Source of the DNA: Deltaproteobacteria bacterium
GTDB taxonomy: Bacteria > Myxococcota_A > Polyangia > Fen-1088
Length of the DNA stretch: 52,382 nucleotides
Reading direction: 5' to 3'
NCBI GenBank assembly: GCA_016935975.1
Contig: JAFGPX010000313.1
Location: forward strand, 1-52,382
Positions 1-7,771 of this stretch are shown in pieces. A model generated the notes under the pieces. The model was given only the letters and a program-made list of their open reading frames with translations. It had not been told where the DNA came from and searched no databases. A program made the translations under genes and the position numbers. Numbering within the stretch: position 1 is the stretch's first letter; each line of letters begins with the position of its first letter.

Positions 1-912
1 GGCCGGATCACATGCGCCGCTCGATTCCTTCTTGTCCTCGGTGGCCGGGGTCGAGATTTGAATGCGAACCGGATTCTTGTGGTTGGCGCCAATCTTTGCC
101 TTGAACTGAATGCCGACGTAGGCGCTGACATCGACGGGCTTCGCCTGGGACTTCCCGGGAGCAAAAGTGCCGCCGAGGATGAACTCGGCGCCGGCGCCCC
201 AGTCCGTGAATCCGGACCCGGTGATGTGCAGCGCCTTGGGTCCACAGGTGCCGCTGCCGCCGTCCTCGACCGCCAACTTGATGGTACCGCTGGTCGCGTC
301 GTGATACGCGTCCCACAAGGCTCCGGTCAACCCGCTCTTGGCCACGTCCCGCACCGCCATGGTCCCATCGTCGAAGTTCGAAACCGTACCGGCGTTGGTG
401 CACTCGCCGACCGCGGTGCTTCCGCCCGCGCCGGTGCCGCCGGCACCCGTCCCACCGCTACCAGTCCCACCGGCACCACTACCGCCGGCGCTGGTGCCGC
501 CGGCCCCCGTTCCGCCGGCACCTGTCCCACCGGCACCACTCCCGCCGGCGCGCGTGCCGCCGGCGCCCGTTCCACCGGTGCTGGTGCCGCCGGCGCCCGT
601 CCCACCGCTACGCGTGCCGCCGGCGCCCGTTCCACCGGTGCTGGTGCCGCCGGCGCCCGTCCCACCGCTACGAGCGCCGCCGGCGCCTGTCCCGCCCGCG
701 CCGGCTCCACCGGTGGTGGTGCCGCCGGCACCGGGACTCTTGCTTCCACCGCCACCACCCGCGGCGGGGCTACCTCCTTGGCTTTGGCTACCGCCTTGGG
801 CTTGGCTGCCACCCGAGCCCGTGCTCCTGGAGGAAGGCGAACACCCGATTGCCAGCGAACCGACAAGCCCCGCTACCAGCGAAAGAACGAGGGATGATTG
901 TCGTGACATCAT
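1..912 (-). CDS. Gly/Thr-rich secreted lipoprotein with C-terminal beta-type (carbohydrate-binding-like) module, 3' end outside window
   Basis: The gene reads leftwards from ATG-ATG at 912-907 and stays open to base 1, so the C-terminus is missing. The N-terminus is a lipoprotein signal (MMSRQSS, a hydrophobic run, then LAIGC with the lipobox Cys). A long low-complexity linker of GGTGAGGT-type units follows, encoded by a 60-bp tandem repeat. After about residue 165 the composition changes to an ordinary domain, beginning SFD-type text with DDGTMAVRD and later GSGTCGPKALHITGSGF and WGAGAEFILGG. This resembles the jelly-roll modules appended to many myxobacterial secreted proteins, but sugar binding is inference. 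GGAG sits 5 nt before the start, so this gene has a Shine-Dalgarno-type start. Likely outer-membrane anchored. Confidence 0.75.
   Translation of the reverse strand, partial: MMSRQSSLVLSLVAGLVGSLAIGCSPSSRSTGSGGSQAQGGSQSQGGSPAAGGGGGSKSPGAGGTTTGGAGAGGTGAGGARSGGTGAGGTSTGGTGAGGTRSGGTGAGGTSTGGTGAGGTRAGGSGAGGTGAGGTGAGGTSAGGSGAGGTGSGGTGAGGTGAGGSTAVGECTNAGTVSNFDDGTMAVRDVAKSGLTGALWDAYHDATSGTIKLAVEDGGSGTCGPKALHITGSGFTDWGAGAEFILGGTFAPGKSQAKPVDVSAYVGIQFKAKIGANHKNPVRIQISTPATEDKKESSGACDPA
551..672. repeat. 60-bp tandem repeat in the lipoprotein linker
   Basis: Bases 551-612 are identical to 611-672 (62 bp, period 60), encoding two 20-residue GGTGAGGT-type blocks. Less perfect units extend through about 420-735. 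DNA-level identity rather than only protein similarity suggests recent duplication or homogenisation. Confidence 0.85.
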
Positions 913-1329
913 GACCACTCCACTTGGGGAAGGAGGAACCGCGACGCCCCGCTCTTCGCGGGGGCCGCAGACTACAAGGTCTAACACTTGGCTGACCCTA
1001 TCCGGGAGGGCCTGGGAAGAACAAACGCCCTTTTTCCGTCGCCGCATCGCGTCCCAGGGTGCCTGGTGACGCCTTGCCGTATCGACCAGGCCCCCGTAGC
1101 CGGCGGCTCTCGTGGGGTGGTCGGGATGAGTCATGTCGGACATCAGGGCGCCCTGTGCCGGAAGTGGATCTTCTCGAATCGCCGTGCGATCAACCGGCTC
1201 CGTCTTCTCAGCTTCTACTGCCGGGAAGTCGCGTGAAGCCCGCGTGGCCCAGATGCGTAGACGCCCCGACCGATTTCTGGAAAAGGACGCGGTCCGCACG
1301 AAGTTACTCGGCCGCCGCCTCGCTTTGCC
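913..1329. other. intergenic region upstream of the first lipoprotein
   Basis: No convincing gene. It carries the GGAG ribosome-binding site of the leftward gene starting at 912 and separates it from the 3' end of the hydrolase gene at 1330. I see no clear intrinsic terminator or repeat. Confidence 0.5.
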
Positions 1330-2586
1330 CTACTGGTCCATGTTCTTGCGGTCGATGACCCAAGCGCTGTCCGTGCACAGCTTGCAGTCCGCGCCGTAGA
1401 ACCACGGCCTGAGCTCGGTATCGCCGAGCAGATGCACGCGCATCCAGGCGGTGAACGCGGTGTCGGCGACGCTGAGGGTGCTGCCGCCGCGGCTCATCCA
1501 ACTGCCGTGGTCGACGGTGGTGAGCTCTGCGTACATGGCCGGGAGGGTGGTGACGGCGTTGAGCGCGCTCTTGGCGCCGCTGCAGCCCACGAGCGTGTCC
1601 AGTGTGCCGCAGAAGAACATGGCCGGTCCATGCAGGTTTCGCTGCACGTTGGCGCCCTCGATCGGAATGCTGGTCGTGATGTGACTGTCCCCGGATGCCG
1701 TGGTGGTGGCCATGGCGCCCTGCGAGTGGCCGGTCGCCCCGATGTGGGTCGTGTCGATGCGGTGGTACAGCTTGCTCGACGGATCCTCGTTCTGCTCTAG
1801 CACCCACGTCACGCCCACGACCATCGGCGGCGGATTCCCCCGGGCCACGTTCTTGCTGTTCGAGCCGATTACGACAATCCCGTGCGAGGCGAAGTTCTTG
1901 AGGAGAGTCCCGTACATGCTCGGAGTGGAACCCGTGCCGTTGCCCCAGGTGATCACGGGATGGCAAAGCTCGACCTCTGCCAAGTTCTCCGGCCGGAACA
2001 TGGTGAAGCGCGGCACGACACCAGTACTCTCGTCGGGTTCCCCGGCCTCCGGGCCGACGTCGTTCTCGGTGATGGTCTTGTACGGTCCGGCCTTCGAGGG
2101 ATCGGCCGTCGGCCACGCGCCGATGACGCAGCCGTCGCCGGGCGTGGTGCCGCCTCCGTCGACCGCCCCTCCCGCTCCCGTGCCACCAGCCGAAGTCGCG
2201 CTCGTGCCACCGGTTCTGGCGCCGCCGGTCCCCGCGCTCGCCCCGCCCCTGCCACTGCGGCCGCCGCTCGCCCCGCCCGCAACGCTGCCCCCGGTTCGGC
2301 TGGACGAACCGCCGGTTGCGCTGCTGCCGCCGGTTGCGCTGCTCCCGCCCGAGGCGGATGCCCCGCCGCTGCCGGTGGCCCCGCCCGACGCTGCTGGTGT
2401 GGTGGCACCGCCCGAGCCGGTCTGACTGCCGCCGCTTCCGCCCGAGTCCGACCCGCCAGACCCTGCAGGCGGGCTCGTGGTTCCACCCGAGCCGCCGCCG
2501 CTTTCGCTGGGACTGCTGCAGCCCCAAGCGCCGAATGCAAAGACCACAACAAGTAGGAGTTTCCTGGAGATGTCTACCGAGTTCAT
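1330..2586 (-). CDS. lipoprotein alpha/beta-hydrolase (polyester-hydrolase/dienelactone-hydrolase-like)
   Basis: 418 aa. The signal peptide ends in a lipobox (GAWGC, Cys23), followed by about 130 residues of Gly/Ser/Ala-rich linker. The C-terminal half is an alpha/beta hydrolase: nucleophile elbow GATGHSQGAM with Ser near 288, a probable acid in CGTLDTLVGC near 330, and a histidine in VDHGSWM near 361, giving a Ser-Asp-His order. VITWGNGTG near the domain start is a plausible oxyanion loop. The arrangement recalls cutinase/PET-hydrolase-like and dienelactone-hydrolase-like families; substrate cannot be read from sequence. AGGA lies upstream of the ATG. The two Cys flanking the Asp loop could form a disulfide. 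It shares the Gly-rich linker style of the adjacent lipoprotein. Confidence 0.85.
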   Translation of the reverse strand: MNSVDISRKLLLVVVFAFGAWGCSSPSESGGGSGGTTSPPAGSGGSDSGGSGGSQTGSGGATTPAASGGATGSGGASASGGSSATGGSSATGGSSSRTGGSVAGGASGGRSGRGGASAGTGGARTGGTSATSAGGTGAGGAVDGGGTTPGDGCVIGAWPTADPSKAGPYKTITENDVGPEAGEPDESTGVVPRFTMFRPENLAEVELCHPVITWGNGTGSTPSMYGTLLKNFASHGIVVIGSNSKNVARGNPPPMVVGVTWVLEQNEDPSSKLYHRIDTTHIGATGHSQGAMATTTASGDSHITTSIPIEGANVQRNLHGPAMFFCGTLDTLVGCSGAKSALNAVTTLPAMYAELTTVDHGSWMSRGGSTLSVADTAFTAWMRVHLLGDTELRPWFYGADCKLCTDSAWVIDRKNMDQ

Positions 2587-2893
2587 CGAGCCATTCCTCC
2601 GAGCAGACAGATTGTCCTTCCCATTAGAGGGAAAGGTCCCGTCGAAATGGGTCAGAAAATCCCGCGGCCGGGAAGGACGGCTGCCCGCCCTGGGTTCGCA
2701 GGACTGACGCTCGTACCGTCTCGCTGCGGCTTCTTCCCAACCCGCACACGCCGGACACGGGGAAAGATCGCGAGGAACAAAATGTACGGAGGCGGACAGA
2801 ATTGCAAGATGTTGTTGTTCCTCCTGCTCTGTTTCTCGGGTTTTCCCCGCGTATTGCCCATCGAACAGTTGCCATGGGCGCTAGACTGCACAG
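2587..2893. other. divergent intergenic region
   Basis: Holds the 5' signals of the leftward hydrolase gene (AGGA ribosome-binding site next to 2586) and of the rightward gene at 2894. Less GC-rich in 2760-2880 than its surroundings. No gene or repeat seen. Confidence 0.5.
2882..2887 (+). promoter_or_regulatory. -10-like hexamer, leaderless type
   Basis: TAGACT, 6 nt before the ATG at 2894; transcription would begin at or next to the start codon. Confidence 0.5.
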
Positions 2894-3508
2894 ATGCGGC
2901 TTCGCGATTGCGGAATGGCCCTGGCTCTCTCGTTGTCGGTGGAAGGTGTAATCGAAATTGCGTGGGCGGAGTCGCAAGAAGGCGCGGCCAAGGCTGGCCC
3001 GGCGGGTGCTGTGGCCGGCGCACCGCCAGCCGCCAAACCCGCGGCAACGGTCGGCCAGGCATCCGTGCCTGACGACGCCGGCAGGGGGGTCACGGTCACG
3101 GCCAAGGAGCTTCTGCCTTGCTCCCGCCGCCGGCCACGCGGCGTGACCGGATTCTGGCAGCCCGAGCCTTCACTGGTCGCCAGAATCGACGCCGAGCTTC
3201 CGCGCGTTCTGCTCCGTGACCCGGAGGCGCGGCGGTCGCTGTTGCCCTTTGGCCGGTATCACAGGCAGTACGTCGGCTTTCTGCGCGGCAAGCGACGGAT
3301 GGTCTACGTCAACGCCTTTCCGGTCGCCGACGCGGTCGAGCTGCCCGGTTGGCAGGAGAGCCTCGTCGTCGCATGCGACGGCGGCGGCCGCTTCTGGGGC
3401 ATCGAGTACAGCGTGGCCAAGGCCAGGTTCTCGCACTTCGCCGTCAATCGCAAAGACGGCGCCGTCAAGCACGCCGTGGTCGAAGACGAGGGCGGGAAGA
3501 CGCGCTGA
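2894..3508 (+). CDS. hypothetical exported protein
   Basis: 204 aa, not recognised. The N-terminal 25 residues are weakly hydrophobic (MALALSLSVEGV) and end at an AWA-type signal-peptidase site, so export is plausible. An Ala/Pro-rich stretch follows, then a compact domain from about residue 75 with RGVTGFWQPEP, a conserved-looking YHRQYVGFLRGKRRMVYVNAF block and a Gly/Phe-rich end (GGGRFWGIEYSV). No catalytic signature is evident. The start is supported by the TAGACT hexamer 6 nt upstream. The stop is 6 bp from the stop of the convergent MBL-fold gene. Confidence 0.6.
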   Translation: MRLRDCGMALALSLSVEGVIEIAWAESQEGAAKAGPAGAVAGAPPAAKPAATVGQASVPDDAGRGVTVTAKELLPCSRRRPRGVTGFWQPEPSLVARIDAELPRVLLRDPEARRSLLPFGRYHRQYVGFLRGKRRMVYVNAFPVADAVELPGWQESLVVACDGGGRFWGIEYSVAKARFSHFAVNRKDGAVKHAVVEDEGGKTR

Positions 3509-3514
3509 ACCGGG

Positions 3515-4495
3515 TCAAGGCGCCGACGTTTCCCGGCCGTGCACGTCGCAGCTCTCGCCCGGGCGCAGCACGAAGAGCCGGTCGAGCAAGCCGCGCTGTC
3601 GGCACAGGTCGACGAGCCACGCCAAGGGCTCGTCGATGGGCTCGTAGCCGACGGGGAAAGAACCGTAGGCGACGGGCACCAGCAGCTTGGCCCCGAGATC
3701 GATGAAGGCTTGCACGGCGTCGAGCGGCGACATGTGGTCGTCGCGCATGCCGGGCGGTTCGTAGCCGGCGATGGGCAGGAGCGCCACGTCGGGATGCAAG
3801 CGGCGGCCGATTTCTTCGAAGCCGGAGAAGTAGGCGGTGTCGCCCGCGCAGTACACGTTGGCGCCGGCGCACTTCACGATGTAGCCGCAGGACGGCCGCC
3901 ACGCGCGGTTGATCGGTCCCCGCCGGCCGTCGTGCCTGGCCGCCACGGCCGTGACCTCGACGTCGTTGTGCTCGAACGATTGGCCGGGCTGAAGCTCCAC
4001 GACGCGGGCAAAGCCGAGCCGCTGGACGAGCGACTGGCAGCGGGCCGGCAAAACGATCGTCGCCCGTCTGGGCAGCTTGCGCAAGGTCGGCAGGTGCAGG
4101 CGGTCGCGGTGCGCGTGCGTGATGAGGATCAAGCTGGTGTCCGCCCTATCCGCCGTTGCCAGGCTGGCGGCTTCCTTGCGCCTCACCCCGAGCAGGAATT
4201 CCCCGAAAAAGGGGTCGACAAGCACGCGCGCGCGACGGGTGGTGAGCATGACCGAGGCATGGCCCACGAAGGTGACGGCGATGTGCCCGGGCAACGGGTG
4301 CGGCACCTCGCGCGTGTCGAACCGGCGCGGCCGGCTCACGAGCCGGCGCAGCGCTTGCCGCAGCAAGCGCAGGGCCAGCACGCGCGCCGTGCTGCTCTCG
4401 AATGCCCCGCGGACCCTGCGCCGGTGCTCGTGGTCGAGCTCCTTGGCGCGCTCGATCACCTGCCGTTTCCAGTCGTCCTCTCCGGGCAAGACCAT
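3515..4495 (-). CDS. metallo-beta-lactamase-fold hydrolase (NAPE-PLD/UlaG-like) with altered metal ligands
   Basis: 326 aa, apparently cytoplasmic. The MBL fold is shown by FVGHASVML, VLVDPFF, ITHAHRDR (His127, His129, Asp131), AARHDG (His188), YCAGDTAYF (Asp219) and DDHMSP. In the NAPE-PLD-like branch the first motif normally reads HxHxDH and the late ligand is a His in an HWGTF-type motif. Here these are Arg132 and Tyr277 (PVAYGSF). Site 1 therefore looks complete while site 2 has lost two ligands. Family function could be a phosphodiesterase/phospholipase; activity here is uncertain. The start is supported by TAGTCT 8 nt upstream. Confidence 0.8.
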   Translation of the reverse strand: MVLPGEDDWKRQVIERAKELDHEHRRRVRGAFESSTARVLALRLLRQALRRLVSRPRRFDTREVPHPLPGHIAVTFVGHASVMLTTRRARVLVDPFFGEFLLGVRRKEAASLATADRADTSLILITHAHRDRLHLPTLRKLPRRATIVLPARCQSLVQRLGFARVVELQPGQSFEHNDVEVTAVAARHDGRRGPINRAWRPSCGYIVKCAGANVYCAGDTAYFSGFEEIGRRLHPDVALLPIAGYEPPGMRDDHMSPLDAVQAFIDLGAKLLVPVAYGSFPVGYEPIDEPLAWLVDLCRQRGLLDRLFVLRPGESCDVHGRETSAP

Positions 4496-4503
4496 GGCCG
4501 CCT

Positions 4504-4509
4504 AGACTA
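4504..4509 (-). promoter_or_regulatory. -10-like hexamer, leaderless type
   Basis: TAGTCT on the minus strand, 8 nt before the ATG at 4495. It shares the short divergent gap with the plus-strand hexamer at 4553. Confidence 0.5.
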
Positions 4510-4552
4510 CCGACTCCGGCCGCCGGGGTCGACCTCTACCCTCGCTTCGGGC

Positions 4553-4558
4553 TATGCT
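4553..4558 (+). promoter_or_regulatory. -10-like hexamer, leaderless type
   Basis: TATGCT, 8 nt before the ATG at 4567, with a weak -35 (TCGACC, 4529-4534) 18 bp upstream. Confidence 0.55.
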
Positions 4559-4566
4559 GCCGGCCC

Positions 4567-5256
4567 ATGCGAAGACTCTATCTGCTCATGGCCATGGTCA
4601 CCCCCCTCTTTCTCGCCTGCGCGTGCAAGAAGTCCTCGGACAAAGCGGCCGCGCCGTCCCCGTCGCCCGCCGCCGCGGCCCGACTCTCGCTCGACAAGCC
4701 AAACACCTTGAACCTGCGCGCGCCCGACGTGTTTCGCGCCAAGTTCGCCACCTCAAAGGGCGACTTCGTCGTCGAGGCGCACCGCGACTGGGCGCCGCTC
4801 GGGGCCGACCGCTTCTACAACCTGGTCAAGGCCGGCTACTACGACGAGACGCGCTTCTTCCGCGTGGTCCGTGGTTTCATGGCCCAGATCGGTATCCACG
4901 GCAAGCCCGAGCTGAACACCATCTGGCGCGAGCAACGGATTGCCGACGATCCGGTGGTGAAGTCGAACACACGCGGCTTCGTCTCGTTCGCCACAGCCGG
5001 CCCGGGCACCCGCACCACCCAGTTCTTCATCAACTACGCCGACGGCAACAGCCGCCTGGACAGCATAGGCTTCTCGCCCTTCGGCCAAGTGCAAAGCGGC
5101 ATGGAGGTGGTCGACAACCTCTACGCCGAATACGGCGAAGGAGCGCCCCAAGGCCGGGGCCCCAACCAAAGCCGCATCCAGAACGAGGGCAACGCGTATC
5201 TGGTGCGCGACTTCCCGCAGCTCGACTTCGTGAAGGAAGCAACGATTCTGCCCTGA
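4567..5256 (+). CDS. cyclophilin-type peptidyl-prolyl isomerase, lipoprotein
   Basis: 229 aa. The signal peptide ends in a lipobox (FLACAC), then a short Ala/Pro/Ser linker. The cyclophilin domain is recognisable from FATSKGDFVVEAHRDWAP, ADRFYNLVKAGYYDETRFFRVVRGFMAQIG and GPGTRTTQFFINY, with the usual catalytic-face Arg, Phe and Gln positions (RVVRGFMAQ, TQFFINY). It should catalyse prolyl cis/trans isomerisation during folding of exported proteins in the periplasm. The open frame continues upstream, but the ATG at 4567 is chosen because it gives a proper lipoprotein signal and has TATGCT 8 nt before it. Confidence 0.93.
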   Translation: MRRLYLLMAMVTPLFLACACKKSSDKAAAPSPSPAAAARLSLDKPNTLNLRAPDVFRAKFATSKGDFVVEAHRDWAPLGADRFYNLVKAGYYDETRFFRVVRGFMAQIGIHGKPELNTIWREQRIADDPVVKSNTRGFVSFATAGPGTRTTQFFINYADGNSRLDSIGFSPFGQVQSGMEVVDNLYAEYGEGAPQGRGPNQSRIQNEGNAYLVRDFPQLDFVKEATILP

Positions 5257-5306
5257 AATCCCCCTGTGCGCGCTCTCGCCCACTTGCGGCTCGGGTGGGG
5301 GCTTGC

Positions 5307-5312
5307 TACCGT
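5307..5312 (+). promoter_or_regulatory. -10-like hexamer, leaderless type
   Basis: TACCGT, 7 nt before the ATG at 5320; it favours that start over the ATG at 5341. Confidence 0.45.
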
Positions 5313-5319
5313 CGATACC

Positions 5320-5574
5320 ATGCCGCTTGGGCCCACGAACATGCGCGCTCTCCTGACCCTGGCCGTGGCGGCGAATTCTCTCCTCCCGGCATGCTCCTCG
5401 GGCGATCTGCGCGACATGAACTACGGCACGGACGCGGGCCAGGGCTTCGTGCCTCCCGACACGGGGCCGCGCGCCGACCTGCCGCCCGACACCCCCGCCG
5501 ACCAGACCGCGGCCTTGGATGGTGGCGGCGCAATCGATTCGTCCGTCGACTCGACGTTCGACGAGAACGGCTAG
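5320..5574 (+). CDS. small hypothetical lipoprotein
   Basis: 84 aa. A short hydrophobic N-terminus ends in SLLPACSSG, a lipobox-like Cys, followed by an Asp/Pro-rich acidic tail (PPDTGPRADLPPDTPADQ) with no domain. Two starts are possible, 5320 or 5341; 5320 has a TACCGT hexamer 7 nt upstream. It is probably an outer-membrane-anchored peptide-like lipoprotein; function unknown. The gene ends 19 bp before the next start, so cotranscription is possible. Confidence 0.55.
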   Translation: MPLGPTNMRALLTLAVAANSLLPACSSGDLRDMNYGTDAGQGFVPPDTGPRADLPPDTPADQTAALDGGGAIDSSVDSTFDENG

Positions 5575-5593
5575 GAAGGCAGAAGTCTTTCCC

Positions 5594-7711
5594 ATGGCGT
5601 CACCTAGCTCCGCTGGCTCGGCCGAATGGGAAGGAGGCTCTCTCGGTGAGCTGGTGGCCGCTCTACAGGCGAGCGCGTTGCCCGTCCGCATCGAGGTGAT
5701 CGCGCCGGGGCCCATGGGCAGCCCCGCGGGCGAGGTGCATCTCATCGCGGGCGGCCTGGCGGACGCCTTTGCCGGCAGCCTGCGCCGCGACGACGCGGTG
5801 GCGGCATTGCAGCGCCTCGAAGGCGTGCGCTTCGTGGTCGAATGCCGGCTGCCCGATCCGGCGAGCGGATCGCTCAGCCAGCCTGGACCCGCCAAGGGCA
5901 GCCTCAAGGAGCGTCCACTGGCCTCGCTCATGCGCTACTGCGAGGACTACGTGCTGACCTGCCGCATGGATATCGGCCGCGGCGCGGAGCGGGGCACCGT
6001 CCACTACAAGCGCGGTGAGTTGGTCGGCACCACGGTCGACGGCAAGGAAGCCGACGACCGCCTGCCCGACATGCTGGCGTGGCCGGACGGCTCGTACGAG
6101 ATCGTCCTTCCGGCTCCCGAGCTGCCGCCCGTGCCCGGGCGCAAGCGCGACGGCCAGGCCCCTGGCCGGGTGGCCGACGCCGCGGCAGAGCGGAAACGCC
6201 CGTCCACCCTGCCCATGGTGCCGGTCGCGCAGGCCTGGGCCGGGGCCGGAACCTCGCCGCCCGTCAGGCCCGGTGCGAGGGCAGCCGAGTACACGGTGCC
6301 GTTCGAGCCGGCCAAGGCCGCGGCCGCCGCGCAGGCCGCCGCTGCGGCACCGGCCAAGTCGGCGCTCCGGCCCACGGCCACGCCGGCAACATCGGCACCT
6401 CTGCCCGCAGCCCCGCCCTTCAAACCCGCGCCGCGCCCCGCGCTCTCGACAGCCAAACCCACGCCTCTGCCAAATGCCCCACCCTTCCCCTCCCTGCGAC
6501 TGGGGCCACCGCCTGCCGCTCCAGCAACGGCCGGAGAACCCGCGCCTGCCGCGGCCGCGCCTCCAGCATCGGAAGCCTCGTTTCCGGCCGAGACTACCAA
6601 GCGCGGCATACCGGCGGTTCCGGCCGCTTCGCCCGCGGCAACGGCGCACAGCCCGGCGTCGGCCAGGCCGTATGTCCCGGCACCGGCCAAGCCTGCGCAG
6701 AAGCCGCAGGCAGCGGCCACGCCAAGTCCTCCCATCTCTGCCTTGTCCACGGGTGTGGCCAAGCCCGCGGGTGCGCCGATATCCCTCAAGCCCCCGGCAC
6801 CGCTTTCGTCCCCTGGCGCGCAGAAGCCCGCGGCGCCGCCGTCTTCCGGCGTGCCGATATCGCTCAAGCCCGCGGCGCGGCCGTCTTCCGGCGCGCCGAT
6901 ATCGCTCAAGCCCGCGGTGCCGCTCTCGGCCATCGGCGCGCAGAAGCCGGCGGCGGCTATCGCTGCCAGCCCACTAGGCGCAGCCAGGCCCGCGGCGCCG
7001 GCATCTTCGGCCGCGCCCGCTTCGCCCAACCCGCCGGCTCCGCTGTCTGCGAGCAAGCCGGCCGTCGCGCCGGCCCAGACAGGGGAGGCCAAGCCACCGG
7101 TTTCGGCCAAGGCGCTGCCTGGCCAGGCGCCGGCCAAATCCGCAGCGGCGGCTTCCCCGACTGCGCCTGCCTCTCCAGTCACCCTGTCTCGGGTGGGAGC
7201 GCCGGTAGCCGCGCCGGCATCCGGCCAGCCCAAGGCCGCGGCCCAACCCACGGCGGCCGAGGCCGCGCCGGCCCAGCCCAAGCCCAGCCCGCCGCCCGCG
7301 GCCGGCCAGGCCCAGCAGGCACCCGAGCCAGCCTCGCCGCCGGCTCGCCCGTCCGGAGGTGGGCCGACCCCGGAAACTCCGACGCCGTCGCTGCGAGCTG
7401 GCAAGCAACCGACCGCCCCGTCGAACGATCTCAAGCCCACCTCCGGAACCATCGAGGCGAAGCCGAAACGCGCCGTTTTTGTCCGGCCCGCGCTCGCGCC
7501 AGTCGAAGTGGCTGCGGAGCCGAAGGTCGCGCCCCGGCCAGCTACGCCAGCGCCCGTCTACCCACCCAGTGCGCGCCGGCCGCGCACCGCGGCCCGCAGG
7601 AGAGCGCCAGAGCGGCCGGTCCGCGTGTACGTGCTTTTCGGCCTGGCCATCGGACTGGGCATCGTGCTGGCCTACTGGCTCTACTGGTCGATGCCCCTCG
7701 GGCCGCGCTAG
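5594..7711 (+). CDS. DUF4388 (PATAN)-like protein with very long Pro/Ala linker and C-terminal membrane anchor
   Basis: 705 aa. Residues about 10-180 resemble DUF4388/PATAN: SLGELVAALQ, then LMRYCEDYVLTCRMDI, GTVHYKRGELVG and LPDMLAWPDGSYEIV, the layout seen in myxobacterial gliding and regulatory proteins. About 450 residues of Pro/Ala/Ser/Lys low complexity follow, including repeats of PISLKPxxPLSS. The end is basic (RRPRTAARRRAPERP) and then one transmembrane segment (YVLFGLAIGLGIVLAYWLYW) 6 residues from the C-terminus, so it is tail-anchored with the PATAN domain in the cytoplasm. The start follows an AGGAAGG-like sequence. The long linker could span or reach from the inner membrane; role unknown. 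Confidence 0.75.
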   Translation: MASPSSAGSAEWEGGSLGELVAALQASALPVRIEVIAPGPMGSPAGEVHLIAGGLADAFAGSLRRDDAVAALQRLEGVRFVVECRLPDPASGSLSQPGPAKGSLKERPLASLMRYCEDYVLTCRMDIGRGAERGTVHYKRGELVGTTVDGKEADDRLPDMLAWPDGSYEIVLPAPELPPVPGRKRDGQAPGRVADAAAERKRPSTLPMVPVAQAWAGAGTSPPVRPGARAAEYTVPFEPAKAAAAAQAAAAAPAKSALRPTATPATSAPLPAAPPFKPAPRPALSTAKPTPLPNAPPFPSLRLGPPPAAPATAGEPAPAAAAPPASEASFPAETTKRGIPAVPAASPAATAHSPASARPYVPAPAKPAQKPQAAATPSPPISALSTGVAKPAGAPISLKPPAPLSSPGAQKPAAPPSSGVPISLKPAARPSSGAPISLKPAVPLSAIGAQKPAAAIAASPLGAARPAAPASSAAPASPNPPAPLSASKPAVAPAQTGEAKPPVSAKALPGQAPAKSAAAASPTAPASPVTLSRVGAPVAAPASGQPKAAAQPTAAEAAPAQPKPSPPPAAGQAQQAPEPASPPARPSGGGPTPETPTPSLRAGKQPTAPSNDLKPTSGTIEAKPKRAVFVRPALAPVEVAAEPKVAPRPATPAPVYPPSARRPRTAARRRAPERPVRVYVLFGLAIGLGIVLAYWLYWSMPLGPR
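6770..6960. repeat. internal tandem repeats in the PATAN-protein linker
   Basis: Units containing GCCGATATC(C/G)CTCAAGCCC recur at about 6775, 6853 and 6894, encoding PISLKP blocks alternating with QKPAA blocks. The repeats are in frame. Confidence 0.7.
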
Positions 7712-7771
7712 CCCACGTTGCCAGAACTTGCCCGTCCGCCGGGATGGCGCTTTAGTGCTAGCGAGCCCGCC

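Noticed and set aside
338-1069. Long Pro-rich open frame on the plus strand opposite the first lipoprotein
   Set aside because: It mirrors the Gly-rich linker repeats in antisense; composition is an artefact of the GC-rich repeat, and the minus frame has a lipoprotein signal and an ordinary domain.
5594-7711. TonB-like protein because of the Pro/Ala linker
   Set aside because: The membrane segment is C-terminal and there is no TonB C-terminal domain; the N-terminus fits DUF4388.
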